From NCBI RefSeq assembly GCF_001493375.1, contig NZ_LN929895.1, forward strand, positions 392,126 to 456,125: DNA of 64,000 nucleotides, given 5' to 3'. The notes under the pieces are model-generated. The model saw only the letters and a program-made list of their open reading frames with translations. It was not told the DNA's origin and did no database searches. The first letter of the stretch is position 1, and the number at the start of each line of letters is the position of its first letter. Positions 48,138 to 57,160 of the stretch are shown piece by piece. Source of the stretch: Streptomyces specialis (GTDB taxonomy: Bacteria > Actinomycetota > Actinomycetes > Streptomycetales > Streptomycetaceae). A program made the translations under genes and the position numbers.

Positions 48138-49406
48138 GTGGGACATCTGCTGATGATCGAGAGCTGGGTCGGCTCCATGAGCCGGCTGTTGCCGCGCGCG
48201 ATCGGGGAAGCGGGGCACCGGTTCACGTTCCTCACCCGTGATCTGCACCATTACCTGCGCGGGGCGTCCTCCGCCGCGCCGCATCCGCTGCTCGCCGCCG
48301 CGAACGTGCTCACCGCCGACACCAATGACACGGACGCGCTGCTGGACCACGCCGCCCGGACGCACGAGGTGCTCGGCTTCGACGGGGTGATCTCGTCGTG
48401 CGACTACTACCTTCCCGCCGTCGCCCGCGTCGCGCGCCACCTCGGACTGCCCGGGCCCGCGCCCGAGGCGGTGGAGGCCGCCTGCCACAAGGACGCCACC
48501 CGCCGGGTGCTCGCCGGAGCGGGGGTGCCGGGGCCGGACCACGCGGTCTGCCGGGACTGGCCGGAGACGGCGGCGGCTGCCGCGCGCATCGGATATCCCC
48601 TGGTGATCAAGCCCGTTGACCTCTGCGCCGGGATGTACGTCCGCGAGGTCGACGGCGAACGGGCGCTCGCCGAGGCGTACAAGGCGCTGGGCGACTTCCC
48701 CGTCAACGCGCGCGGCCAGCGCCGCTCGCCCGTGGTGCTCCTCGAAGAGCTGCTGGTGGGCCCCGAGTTCAGTGTCGAGACGGTGTCGTACGACGGCACC
48801 TGCCACGTGGTGGGGGTGACCGACAAGAGCGTGGGCGGGGCGCCGGCGTTCATCGAGACCGGGCACATGTTCCCGGCCGCGCTCGACCCGGCCGCCACCC
48901 GGGCGGTCGCGGACACGGCGGTCGCCGCGCTGACGGCGCTGGGCCTGGACCAGGTGGTCGCCCACACCGAGATCAAGCTCACGGCGGACGGCCCCCGGGT
49001 GATCGAGGTCAACCCCCGCCCGGCGGGCAACCGGATCACCGAACTGGTCCGGCACGTCACCGGCATCGACCTGCCGGGCGCCGCCGTGGACGTCGCCCTC
49101 GGCCTGACCCCGGACGTCGCGCCGCGCGAAACGGGCGTGCGCAGCGCCGCCATCGGCTTCCTGCTGCCCGAACAGGCCGGTGAACTCGCCGGGTTCGACG
49201 GCGTCGAGGACGCCTCCTCGGCGGCGGGCCTGCGGGAGCTGGAACTCGCCGGCCCCGGCCGCGCCGTGCGGCCGGCCGCCAGTAACAACGACTATCTGGG
49301 CCACGCCATGGTCACCGCCGACGAGACCGGCGCGGCGCGCGGCCGGGGCGAGGCCGTGCTCGCCGGGCTGTGTCCGCGCTACGCGCCGGCGGACGGTGCG
49401 GCGTGA
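48138..49406 (+). CDS. ATP-grasp ligase (first gene of metallophore-like operon)
   Basis: A 422-aa ATP-grasp enzyme forming an amide or ester bond via an acyl-phosphate. It has an N-terminal pre-grasp domain (RVARHLGLPGPAPEAVEAAC), a nucleotide region (ACHKDATRRVLAGAGVPGP, YPLVIKPVDLCAGMYVREVD), and metal/ATP site (VVAHTEIKLTADGPRVIEVN with PRPAGNRI). It resembles amino-acid ligases of the carboxylate-amine class. GTG 48138 (GGAAGG 7 nt upstream) was chosen over ATG 48117. It follows the FUR box, and nine downstream genes overlap in turn by 4 nt. Substrates unknown. Confidence 0.85.
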   Translation: MGHLLMIESWVGSMSRLLPRAIGEAGHRFTFLTRDLHHYLRGASSAAPHPLLAAANVLTADTNDTDALLDHAARTHEVLGFDGVISSCDYYLPAVARVARHLGLPGPAPEAVEAACHKDATRRVLAGAGVPGPDHAVCRDWPETAAAAARIGYPLVIKPVDLCAGMYVREVDGERALAEAYKALGDFPVNARGQRRSPVVLLEELLVGPEFSVETVSYDGTCHVVGVTDKSVGGAPAFIETGHMFPAALDPAATRAVADTAVAALTALGLDQVVAHTEIKLTADGPRVIEVNPRPAGNRITELVRHVTGIDLPGAAVDVALGLTPDVAPRETGVRSAAIGFLLPEQAGELAGFDGVEDASSAAGLRELELAGPGRAVRPAASNNDYLGHAMVTADETGAARGRGEAVLAGLCPRYAPADGAA

Positions 49407-50218
49407 GGTCGGTCGCCGAACTGGAACGCCGCGGGCTGGCCGGGGAGTTCGGCCCCGACCCGGCCGGACTGCGGATATCCGTGGCCTTCACCCCCTGCCA
49501 GGCCGTGCGGCACCGGGACCGGTCGGGCGGCTACCGCAACGAGGTCCTCAGCCTGCGGCTGGCCGGGTCGGTCGGCTCCTGCGCCGTGGAGCCCGGCGCG
49601 CTGCCGGCCGCCACGCTGGACGACTGCGTCGGCGCGGACGTCGCGTCGCTGCTGGCCCACCCGTCGCCCGCCGTGCGGATCGCGGCGCTGGACGCGTACC
49701 TCGCGCACGTGCTGCCGCACACCCCGGAGAACGGCGCCCGCCCGTATCCGCTGCCGGACGGCGACAGCCTTCGCAAGTCCCGGGCCCGCGCGCGGGCCGT
49801 GGTGGACCTGCTGCCCGAAACGCCCGCGCCGCGCCGGGTGCTGGTTGTCGGCGTGGTCAACTCCCTGCTGGAGCGGCGGCGGGAGCGCGGCACCGGCTAC
49901 GTTCCGTGCGGCCTCAAGGGCGGCACCACCGAGTGGGGCGAGCCGGTCCGCCGGGACGCCGCCGCCGAACTCGACGGCTGCGACGCGCTGCTGGTCTCCG
50001 GGATGACGCTGGGCAACGGCACGTTCGAGCCGCTGCTGGAGCACGCGCGGTCCACCGGCAAGCCGTTGGTGCTGTTCGCGCAGTCGGGCAGCGCGGTGCT
50101 GCCGCGTTTCCTCGGCGCCGGGGTGACCGCCGTGTCGGCCGAGCCGTACCCGTTCTTCTGGCTGGACGGCGGGCCCGGTGTGCTGCACCGCTACGCCGTG
50201 GGCGGAGGTGCCGTATGA
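49403..50218 (+). CDS. DUF364 Rossmann-like protein (putative heavy-metal chelation family)
   Basis: A 271-aa cytoplasmic protein. The C-terminal half shows the DUF364 Rossmann-like core (RRVLVVGVVNSLLERRRERG, DALLVSGMTLGNGTFEPLLE, FWLDGGPGVLHRYA). The N-terminal half corresponds to the usually fused DUF4213-like part (CVGADVASLLAHPSPAVRIA). DUF364 is named for putative heavy-metal chelation, but its reaction is unknown. GTG 49403 overlaps the ATP-grasp stop. Confidence 0.75.
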   Translation: MRSVAELERRGLAGEFGPDPAGLRISVAFTPCQAVRHRDRSGGYRNEVLSLRLAGSVGSCAVEPGALPAATLDDCVGADVASLLAHPSPAVRIAALDAYLAHVLPHTPENGARPYPLPDGDSLRKSRARARAVVDLLPETPAPRRVLVVGVVNSLLERRRERGTGYVPCGLKGGTTEWGEPVRRDAAAELDGCDALLVSGMTLGNGTFEPLLEHARSTGKPLVLFAQSGSAVLPRFLGAGVTAVSAEPYPFFWLDGGPGVLHRYAVGGGAV

Positions 50219-51309
50219 CCGTCGTCGCCACCGAACAGACCGGGCACGCGGGGCCGGTGACCGCGCGGCCCGAGATGCTGGCGCTGCTCGGCCGCACGCC
50301 GATGGCGCGGATCACCGTTCCGCTGCCGCGCCCGCATCCCGGGTTCTGGGCGAAGCTGGAGGGGCTGAGCGCGGGCGGCCTGAAGGCGCGCGCCGCCGTC
50401 GCCATGCTGCGCGGCGCCCGCGAGCGCGGTGAACTGCGGCCCGGGGCGCCGGTGGTGGAGTCCACCTCCGGCACGCTCGGCCTCGGCCTGGCCTTCGCCG
50501 GACAGGCTCTCGGGCATCCGGTGATCCTCGTCGGGGACGCCGAACTGGAGCCCGCCGTCCGTGCGTTGCTCCGCGCTCACGGCGCCGGGCTGGAGCTGGT
50601 GGAACGGCCCGCCGCCCGGGGCGGCTGGCAGGCCGCGCGCATCGCCCGGCTGCGCGAGCTGCTCGACGCCCTGCCGGGCGCCTACTGGCCGGACCAGTAC
50701 AACAACCCGGACAACGTCGCCGGTTACGCCACGATGGCCACCGAGATCGGGGACGCGCTGGACCATCTCGACGTCCTCGTGTGCAGCGTCGGAACGGGCG
50801 GCCACAGCGCGGGCGTCCCCGGCCCGCTGCGCCGCCGCTGGCCACGACTGCACGTGATCGGCGTCGACTCGATCGGCTCCACGATCTTCGGGCAGCCCGC
50901 CCGGCCGCGTCTGATGCGCGGCCTCGGCTCCAGCATCCACCCGCGCAACGTCCGCCACGACATCTTCGACGAGGTGCACTGGGTCGGCCCGGCGGAGGCG
51001 GTGGACACCTGCCGCAGGCTGGCCAGGGGCTGTTTCGTCAGCGGCGGTTGGAGCACCGGCGCGGTCGCGCTCGTCGCGGCGTGGGCCGCCCGCACCCGGC
51101 CGGGCGCGGTCGTCGCCACCGTGTTCCCCGACGGACCGCACCGCTACGTCGGCACCATCTACGACGACGACTACTGCCTGCGCCACGGCATCGGCACCCA
51201 AGGGCCGCCCGCCGCGCGCCCGTTGGAGATCGCCCACCCGCGCGCCGTGGAGGCGACGGGCTGGACCCGCTGCCGCACCGTCGTCGATCCGCTGCGGAGC
51301 CCGGCATGA
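50215..51309 (+). CDS. PLP-dependent cysteine synthase-like enzyme
   Basis: A 364-aa fold-type II PLP enzyme. The lysine site lies in GLSAGGLKARAAVAML (Lys ~57), where the family's KDR becomes KAR. The phosphate/substrate loop is ESTSGTLGLGLAF, and CSVGTGGHSAG is the PLP phosphate glycine loop. Relatives include CysK and SbnA, the latter joining O-phosphoserine with glutamate in metallophore pathways. In this operon a beta-replacement making a C-N or C-S bonded diamino acid is plausible. No SbnB-type dehydrogenase follows. ATG overlaps the previous stop. Confidence 0.85.
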   Translation: MTVVATEQTGHAGPVTARPEMLALLGRTPMARITVPLPRPHPGFWAKLEGLSAGGLKARAAVAMLRGARERGELRPGAPVVESTSGTLGLGLAFAGQALGHPVILVGDAELEPAVRALLRAHGAGLELVERPAARGGWQAARIARLRELLDALPGAYWPDQYNNPDNVAGYATMATEIGDALDHLDVLVCSVGTGGHSAGVPGPLRRRWPRLHVIGVDSIGSTIFGQPARPRLMRGLGSSIHPRNVRHDIFDEVHWVGPAEAVDTCRRLARGCFVSGGWSTGAVALVAAWAARTRPGAVVATVFPDGPHRYVGTIYDDDYCLRHGIGTQGPPAARPLEIAHPRAVEATGWTRCRTVVDPLRSPA

Positions 51310-52406
51310 GACTCACCGTGAGGACCGCGACACTCGAACTCCGCACGCCGCTGCGCATCTCACGCTCGGTGATGGCCCGCCGTGACGCGGTGTGGCTGGC
51401 GGTGGAGGACGACGAGGGCGTCACCGGGCACGGTGAGGCCGTCAGTTCGGTGTATCTGGGGCTGACCGCCGAACGCGCCAAGCATGCCCTGCTCGGCCAC
51501 GCCGCTCCCGCGCTGGCCCGTCAACCCGACCCGGAGACGGCCCTGTCGGCCCTGCTGGACGGCACGCTGCTGCCGCGCGGCTTCCCGCCGGGCGCGATGG
51601 CGGCGGTCGATTCGGCGCTGCTCGATCTGGTCGGCAAGCGGGCCGGCCGGCCCGTGCACGGCCTGCTCGGCGAGAGCGAAAGCGGGGACGGGGACGATGG
51701 CGGTGAGGTGGTCGCGGCGACCGCGCGCACGATCGGGATCACCGACACGGCCGACGCGGCGGCGCAGGCGGGCGAGTTGGCCGCCCTGGGCTTCACGGTC
51801 CTGAAGATCAAGGCGGGATCGCCCGATCCGGCGGACGACCTCGACCGGGTCGCCGCCGTCCGCGACGCCGCGCCCGGCGTCCGGCTCCTGCTCGACCCCA
51901 ACGGCGCCTGGACGCCCACCGCGGCCGGGGAGTTGCTGCCGCGGTTCGCCGCGCTCGGCGTCGAGGCGGTCGAACAGCCCACCGCGGCGGGCGATCCGGA
52001 GGCGCTGGCCCGACTGGCGGAACGCTCGCCCGTGCCGGTGATCGCCGACGAGGACGCGGCCGGGTACGAGGAGGCGCTCCGGCTGGCGGGCCGCGTCCAC
52101 GGCGTGAACATCAAACTCGCCAAGTGCGGTGGCGCGCACCAGGCGTTGCGGATCCGCGCGGCGCTCGACGGCAGCGGCACCGAGGTGATGCTCGGCTGCC
52201 TGGCGGCGTCCTCGCTCGGCATCGCCCCGGCCGTCCACCTCGCGGCCCGCGCCCGCTGGGTCGATCTCGACGGTCATCTGCTGCTCGCCCACGACCCGTG
52301 GCAGGGCATCGGCGGCGCCGACGGAACGGTCCGGGCCGCCGCCCGGCCCGGGCTCGGCGTCGGCCCGGCGCCCGGAACGTCCCGGCCGGAAGGAGACCCG
52401 GCGTGA
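51306..52406 (+). CDS. Enolase-superfamily dipeptide epimerase-like enzyme
   Basis: A 366-aa muconate-lactonising subgroup protein. The KxK catalytic motif is in VLKIKAGSP (Lys ~167, ~169), metal ligands are Asp ~197 (LLLDPNGAW), Glu ~223 (AVEQPTAAG) and Asp ~248 (VIADEDAAG), and the second base Lys ~273 is in NIKLAKCGGA. This arrangement is that of L-Ala-D/L-Glu-type dipeptide epimerases, which invert the alpha carbon of one residue in a dipeptide. In this operon it could epimerise a ligase product. ATG overlaps the previous stop. Confidence 0.88.
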   Translation: MRLTVRTATLELRTPLRISRSVMARRDAVWLAVEDDEGVTGHGEAVSSVYLGLTAERAKHALLGHAAPALARQPDPETALSALLDGTLLPRGFPPGAMAAVDSALLDLVGKRAGRPVHGLLGESESGDGDDGGEVVAATARTIGITDTADAAAQAGELAALGFTVLKIKAGSPDPADDLDRVAAVRDAAPGVRLLLDPNGAWTPTAAGELLPRFAALGVEAVEQPTAAGDPEALARLAERSPVPVIADEDAAGYEEALRLAGRVHGVNIKLAKCGGAHQALRIRAALDGSGTEVMLGCLAASSLGIAPAVHLAARARWVDLDGHLLLAHDPWQGIGGADGTVRAAARPGLGVGPAPGTSRPEGDPA

Positions 52407-53719
52407 GAACCCTGCGCGCCGTACGCGGCTTCCCGCTGGCCGTACGGCTGTTGCTGGTCAACCAGTTCGGCGTCAACACCGGCTTCTACCTGCTCATCCC
52501 CTACCTCGCCGTCCACCTGGAGGAGGACCTGGGGATGTCCGCCGCGCTGATCGGCGTGGTGCTCGGGGTGCGGAACCTCAGCCAGCAGGGCTTGTTCATC
52601 ATCGGCGGCTCGGCCGCCGACCGGCTCGGCGCGCGCGGTGTCATCATCGCCGGATGCGCCGTGCGCACGGTCGGGTTCGCGCTCTTCGCGCTCGGTGACG
52701 CGCTGGCCGTGCTGCTCGCGGCGTCGGTGCTCAGCGGGTTGGCGGGCGCCCTGTTCAACCCGGCCGTCCGCGCCTACATCGCCGTCGAGTCGGGGGAGCG
52801 GAAGGCCGAGGCGTTCGCGCTGTTCCAGGTGTTCGCGATGGCCGGGGCGATGGCCGGGCCGTTGCTCGGCAGCGCGCTGCTGCTGATCGACTTCCGCGCC
52901 TCGGCGCTCACCGCCGCCGCGATCTTCGCCGTGCTCACCGTCGCGCAGGCCCTCGTCCTGCCCGCGCGCCGCGCGTCCAAGGACCCGGAGCCGGGGAAGT
53001 CGGCGGGCGGGGACGGGCGTCGGCCCGGGGTGCTCGCCGACTGGCGCGAAGTGGCGTCCAACCGCCGCTTCCTGGCCTTCGCCGTCGCCATGACCGGCAT
53101 GTTCACCCTGGAGAGCCAGCTCTACCTGCTGCTGCCGGACGGCGCGAGGACCGCGACCGGCTGGGCGGGGGCGGCCGGGCTCATCTTCCTGGTGGGGACG
53201 GTGCTCAGTCTCACCCTCCAGCTCCGTGTCACCACCGCGCTCAAGTCGCGCGGCAGCAGGGGGCGTTGGATCGCCGCCGGACTCGCCTGCATGGGGCTGG
53301 CGTTCGTGCCGCCGCTGCTGGTGGCGGACGGTGACGCGCCGGGCGGGGCGGCCGTGCGGCTGCTGCCGGTGCTCGCCGGGGCCGCGTTGCTCTACCTCGG
53401 GGTGATGGCGGCGCAGCCGTTCGTCATGGAGCTGATCCCCTCGTTCGGCCGGGAGTCGCTCACCGGCACCTCCTTCGGGCTGTTCTACGTCGTGTCCGGC
53501 GTCGCGGCGGCCGTCGGGAACACGGCCGTGGGCTGGGCCATGGACCTCGGCGAGCGCGGCGGCCGGTCGTGGCTGCCGTGGCTGTTCTGCCTGGCCGTGG
53601 GCCTGTCGTCCGCCGCCGGGGTCGCGTGGCTGAGCCGCCGGGGCGCGCTGCCCGAACCGGTCACGGCCGGTGTCCGCCCCGCCGGTTCGGCGCGTCCCGC
53701 CCGGGAGGCCGTCTCATGA
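52403..53719 (+). CDS. MFS transporter (probable product exporter)
   Basis: A 438-aa protein with ~12 membrane helices. MFS motif A-like sequence GGSAADRLGARGVIIAGCA follows helix 2, and the N-terminal half (LAVRLLLVNQFGVNTGFYLL, VVLGVRNLSQQGLFIIGGSA) matches drug/siderophore exporters. It sits between biosynthetic genes and an ABC uptake set, the place an exporter occupies in metallophore operons. Substrate inferred only. GTG overlaps the epimerase stop. Confidence 0.88.
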   Translation: MRTLRAVRGFPLAVRLLLVNQFGVNTGFYLLIPYLAVHLEEDLGMSAALIGVVLGVRNLSQQGLFIIGGSAADRLGARGVIIAGCAVRTVGFALFALGDALAVLLAASVLSGLAGALFNPAVRAYIAVESGERKAEAFALFQVFAMAGAMAGPLLGSALLLIDFRASALTAAAIFAVLTVAQALVLPARRASKDPEPGKSAGGDGRRPGVLADWREVASNRRFLAFAVAMTGMFTLESQLYLLLPDGARTATGWAGAAGLIFLVGTVLSLTLQLRVTTALKSRGSRGRWIAAGLACMGLAFVPPLLVADGDAPGGAAVRLLPVLAGAALLYLGVMAAQPFVMELIPSFGRESLTGTSFGLFYVVSGVAAAVGNTAVGWAMDLGERGGRSWLPWLFCLAVGLSSAAGVAWLSRRGALPEPVTAGVRPAGSARPAREAVS

Positions 53720-54627
53720 CCGGCGGCCCTGCCCCGGGCGGCGACAGCAATCTGCTCACCGACCGGCCCGACTTGTACGAGGCGCGGTTCCCCGATCCCG
53801 AACGCCTCGCCGCTCGCTGGGCGGAGGACGTGCTGCTGCGCCACGGCGCCGGGCCGCGCGTGCTGGACGCGGGCTGCGGCACCGGGCGCGACGCCGCTCA
53901 TCTGCACGGCCTGGGACGGCGGGTCACCGGCATCGACGTCGCCACGTCGATGCTCGCGTACGCCCGCACCCATCATCCCGGGCCCGAGTATCTCCGCGCG
54001 GACCTGCGGGACTTCGACCTCGGCCGCACGGTGGACGCCGTGCTGTGCCTGGACAGCGCCCTGTTGTACTGCCACGGCAACGACGAGCTGGACGGGTTCC
54101 TCGCCTCCTGCCGCCGCCATCTTTCGCCCGGTGGGCTGCTGGTGGCGGAGATGCGCAACGGCGCGTTCTTCCTCGGTGACAGCGAACTGCTGGACCGGCC
54201 CGTGACCCGCACGCTCAGCGACGGCGGCGTCGTCCGCACCTCCGTCACCACCCTGTGGGTCGATCGCGCGGCCCAACTCCTGTGCCGTCGCCGGGTGTGG
54301 ACCGCCGACGACGGTTCGCCGCCCCTCGAACAGCGGTCCGCGTGGCGGCTGCTGTTCCCGCGGGAGCTGTGCCACTTCCTCGCCGTCGCCGGGTTCGAGG
54401 TGCTGGAGCTGCACGACGGGCCAGGACCGCGCACCGAACCGCCCTGGCGGCCCGGCGCTCCCGCGCCCGAGGGCACCACGGCAGACGGCGACCGGCTCCA
54501 ACCCCCCCCTCCTTACCATCTCGCCCCGCCGACGAACGGGGAACCACTTCTACCCCCGCGCGCCCGCGCGCGTCCCGAACTCCCCACCGACCCGAACTTT
54601 TCACCGAAAGAGGAACGATCAGCATGA
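53716..54627 (+). CDS. Class I SAM-dependent methyltransferase
   Basis: A 303-aa enzyme. SAM motif I is VLDAGCGTGRDAAHLHGLG, followed by VTGIDVATSMLAYAR (motif II) and DAVLCLDSALLYCHGNDELD. It likely N- or O-methylates the operon product. The last ~40 residues after TTADGDRLQ become Pro-rich (PPPPYHLAPP) and do not look like the family's usual short end. DNA here (54503-54545) has weak likeness to adapter, though the 4-nt overlap with the next gene is intact. Confidence 0.8.
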   Translation: MTGGPAPGGDSNLLTDRPDLYEARFPDPERLAARWAEDVLLRHGAGPRVLDAGCGTGRDAAHLHGLGRRVTGIDVATSMLAYARTHHPGPEYLRADLRDFDLGRTVDAVLCLDSALLYCHGNDELDGFLASCRRHLSPGGLLVAEMRNGAFFLGDSELLDRPVTRTLSDGGVVRTSVTTLWVDRAAQLLCRRRVWTADDGSPPLEQRSAWRLLFPRELCHFLAVAGFEVLELHDGPGPRTEPPWRPGAPAPEGTTADGDRLQPPPPYHLAPPTNGEPLLPPRARARPELPTDPNFSPKEERSA

Positions 54628-56210
54628 CCGAGCAGTCGCACAGATCCCTCCCGGCCGGCCCGGCCCGTCGTACCGTCCTCGCCGTGGGCGGCGCCTCCGC
54701 CGCCGCCTTGGCGCTGACCGCCTGCGGCGGCGGCTCGGGCTCCGGCGGGAACGGTGAGGGCGGCGGCGACGAGCCGCGCCCCGGTGGGCGGTTGCGGGCC
54801 GCGTTCGCGGGCGGTGGCGCGAGCGAGACCCTGGACCCGCACCTGACCAACCTGTTCGCCGACGCCGCCCGCGCCAAGGCCCTGTTCGACAAGCTCGCGG
54901 ACTTCGGCTCCGACATGTCGGCGCAGCCGCGTCTCGCCGAACGCTGGGAGCCCGGCGACGGGTTGGACGTCTGGACCATCACCCTCCGGGCCGCCCAGTG
55001 GCACGACGGTTCGCCGGTCACCGCCGCCGACGTCCTGTACAGCTACCGCCGCATTGCCGACCCGGACGGGGCGTTCCGCGCCAAGGCGTCGCTGGAGCCG
55101 ATCGATCTCGACGCCAGCCGCGCCGTGGACGACCGGACCGTCGAGTTCAAGCTGAAGCGCCCGTACGCCGAGTTCCCCAACGTGCTGGCCGCGTTCGGCG
55201 CGTACATCGTTCCCGACGGCGCGGAGACGTTCGACAGCCCGGTCGGCTCGGGGCCGTTCCGCTTCGTCTCGTTCGAGCCCGGCAGTTCCCTCCTCGTGGA
55301 GCGCTTCGACGGCTACTGGGACGGCGCCCCGCACCTGGACGAGCTGGAGTTCGTCATCGCCGACGAGGAGTCCGCGCGCATCAACGCGCTGCTCGGCGGC
55401 CAGGTGGAGTACGCCCACGAATTGAACCCGGCGACCGCCCGCGCCCACGAGAACGGCGGCCAGGCCCACATCGTGCGGCTGCGCAACAGCGCCATGCAGG
55501 GCTTTGTGATGAAGACCGACCGGGCGCCGTTCGACGACCCGCGCGTCCGGGAGGCGTTCTTCCTGATCGCCGACCGGCAGGAGCTGGTCGACGGCGCCCT
55601 GTCCGGCGCGGGCGAGATCGGCAACGACCTGTTCGGCAAGGGCTATCAGTACTACGCCGACGACATCCCGCAGCGCGCGCAGGACCTCGACCGGGCGCGG
55701 GAGCTGCTGGCCGAGGCCGGTCACGGCGACGGGCTCACCGTCACCCTCGACACCTCGCCGGTCGCCACCGGGTTCATCGAGGCGGCCGAGATCTTCAAGG
55801 AGCAGGCGGCGCGCGCCGGGGTCACCATCGAGGTCGCGGTCGGCAACGAGGACACCTACTGGGCCGACACCCTCGACTCCGGCACCCTGGCCTGCACCCG
55901 CTCCGGGACGATGCCCATCGAGTCCCACATCTCGCAGCGCCTGCTCAGCGATTCGCCCACCAACGCCACCCACTGGCGGCACGACGACTTCGACGAGCTG
56001 TACCGGCAGGCCCAGTCCACCTCCGACGAGGGCGAACGGGCCGCGCTGTACGGGCGGATGCAGCGCCGTCTGCATGCCGAGGGCGGCTTCCTGATCTGGG
56101 GCTTCGCCGACTGGATCGTGGCAACGGCCGGAAACGTGCGGGGCGTCGCCGAGGACGCTCCCGCCAACACCCTGGACTGGGCGCGCTTCGACCGGGTGTG
56201 GCTGGCGTGA
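54624..56210 (+). CDS. ABC transporter substrate-binding lipoprotein (oligopeptide/nickel type)
   Basis: A 528-aa SBP_bac_5-family protein. The twin-Arg start RRTVLAVGGASAAALALTAC is followed by a lipobox Cys ~34 and a Gly/Ser linker. The binding domain has ETLDPHLTNLFADAARAKAL, AAQWHDGSPVTAADVLYSYR, VGSGPFRFVSFEPGSSLLVE and RLRNSAMQGFVMKTDRAPFD. This family binds peptides, nickel chelates or opine metallophores. Anchored outside the membrane, it would capture the metal-loaded product. ATG overlaps the methyltransferase stop. Confidence 0.9.
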   Translation: MTEQSHRSLPAGPARRTVLAVGGASAAALALTACGGGSGSGGNGEGGGDEPRPGGRLRAAFAGGGASETLDPHLTNLFADAARAKALFDKLADFGSDMSAQPRLAERWEPGDGLDVWTITLRAAQWHDGSPVTAADVLYSYRRIADPDGAFRAKASLEPIDLDASRAVDDRTVEFKLKRPYAEFPNVLAAFGAYIVPDGAETFDSPVGSGPFRFVSFEPGSSLLVERFDGYWDGAPHLDELEFVIADEESARINALLGGQVEYAHELNPATARAHENGGQAHIVRLRNSAMQGFVMKTDRAPFDDPRVREAFFLIADRQELVDGALSGAGEIGNDLFGKGYQYYADDIPQRAQDLDRARELLAEAGHGDGLTVTLDTSPVATGFIEAAEIFKEQAARAGVTIEVAVGNEDTYWADTLDSGTLACTRSGTMPIESHISQRLLSDSPTNATHWRHDDFDELYRQAQSTSDEGERAALYGRMQRRLHAEGGFLIWGFADWIVATAGNVRGVAEDAPANTLDWARFDRVWLA

Positions 56211-57160
56211 CCGACGGCCGTTCCTGGCTGCTGCGGCGGCTGGTGGTCGGCGTCGCGCAGATCGCCGGGGTGGTGGCGCTGGTGTTCCTGCTCACCGAGG
56301 CCCTCCCCGGCGACGCGGCCGTCGCGCTGGCCGGGGACGCGCCCGATCCCGAACGCGTCGCGCGCATCCGGGAGATCATGCGGCTGGACGAGCCGGCGGC
56401 CGAGCGTTTCGCCGACTGGGCAGCCGGTCTGCTCCGCGCCGACCTCGGCACCTCGCTGGTCTCCGGGCGGCCGGTGACCGGCTATCTGGCGGACGCCCTG
56501 GGGCCGACGCTGCTGCTGGCCGGTCTCACGCTGCTGTTGCTCGTGCCGGTCTCGGTGGGGCTCGGGGTGCTCGCCGCGCGCCACGAGGGCGGCCGGACCG
56601 ACCGGTTGATCAGCACGGTGACCCTCGGGGTGTACGCGGTGCCGGAGTTCGCCCTCGGGGTGCTGCTGATCGTGGTGTTCGCGCTGCGTCTTGGCTGGCT
56701 GCCGCCGACGGCGGTGGGGCACGGCACCGATCTGCTCGCCGAACCGGCCGTGCTGGTGCTGCCGGTGCTGGTGCTGCTGGCCCGGCCGGTCTGCTCGATC
56801 AGCAGGCTGGTCAGGGCCGGGATGATCGAGGCGATGGCGTCGCCGTACGCGGCGCAGGCCCGGCGGTACGGCGTGCCCGGCCGCCGGGTCCGCTGGGCGC
56901 ACGCGCTGCCCAACGCGGTCGCGCCCGCCGCGCAGCAACTGGCCAGGACCTGCGACTGGTTGCTGTCCGGAGTGATCGTGGTGGAGGCGCTGTTCGTCAT
57001 CCCCGGCCTGGGCACGGTCCTGATCGACGCGGTCGCCGCCAGGGACATCCCGGTGGTGCAAGGGCTCGCGGTCGTCTTCGGAGTGGTGACGGTGGTGCTG
57101 AACCTGGGGGCCGACGTGGTGACGCGCCGCTTCGCGCCCCGGGCGGGGGTGGCGGCGTGA
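56207..57160 (+). CDS. ABC transporter permease (OppB/NikB type)
   Basis: A 317-aa permease with ~6 membrane helices, starting with a helix (LLRRLVVGVAQIAGVVALVF), the extracytoplasmic loop carrying RIREIMRLDEPAAERFADW, and the EAA-like cytoplasmic loop (AQARRYGVPGRRVRWAHALP). It ends with the conserved VIVVEALFVIPGLGTVLIDA. It pairs with the next permease. GTG overlaps the SBP stop. Confidence 0.9.
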   Translation: MTDGRSWLLRRLVVGVAQIAGVVALVFLLTEALPGDAAVALAGDAPDPERVARIREIMRLDEPAAERFADWAAGLLRADLGTSLVSGRPVTGYLADALGPTLLLAGLTLLLLVPVSVGLGVLAARHEGGRTDRLISTVTLGVYAVPEFALGVLLIVVFALRLGWLPPTAVGHGTDLLAEPAVLVLPVLVLLARPVCSISRLVRAGMIEAMASPYAAQARRYGVPGRRVRWAHALPNAVAPAAQQLARTCDWLLSGVIVVEALFVIPGLGTVLIDAVAARDIPVVQGLAVVFGVVTVVLNLGADVVTRRFAPRAGVAA

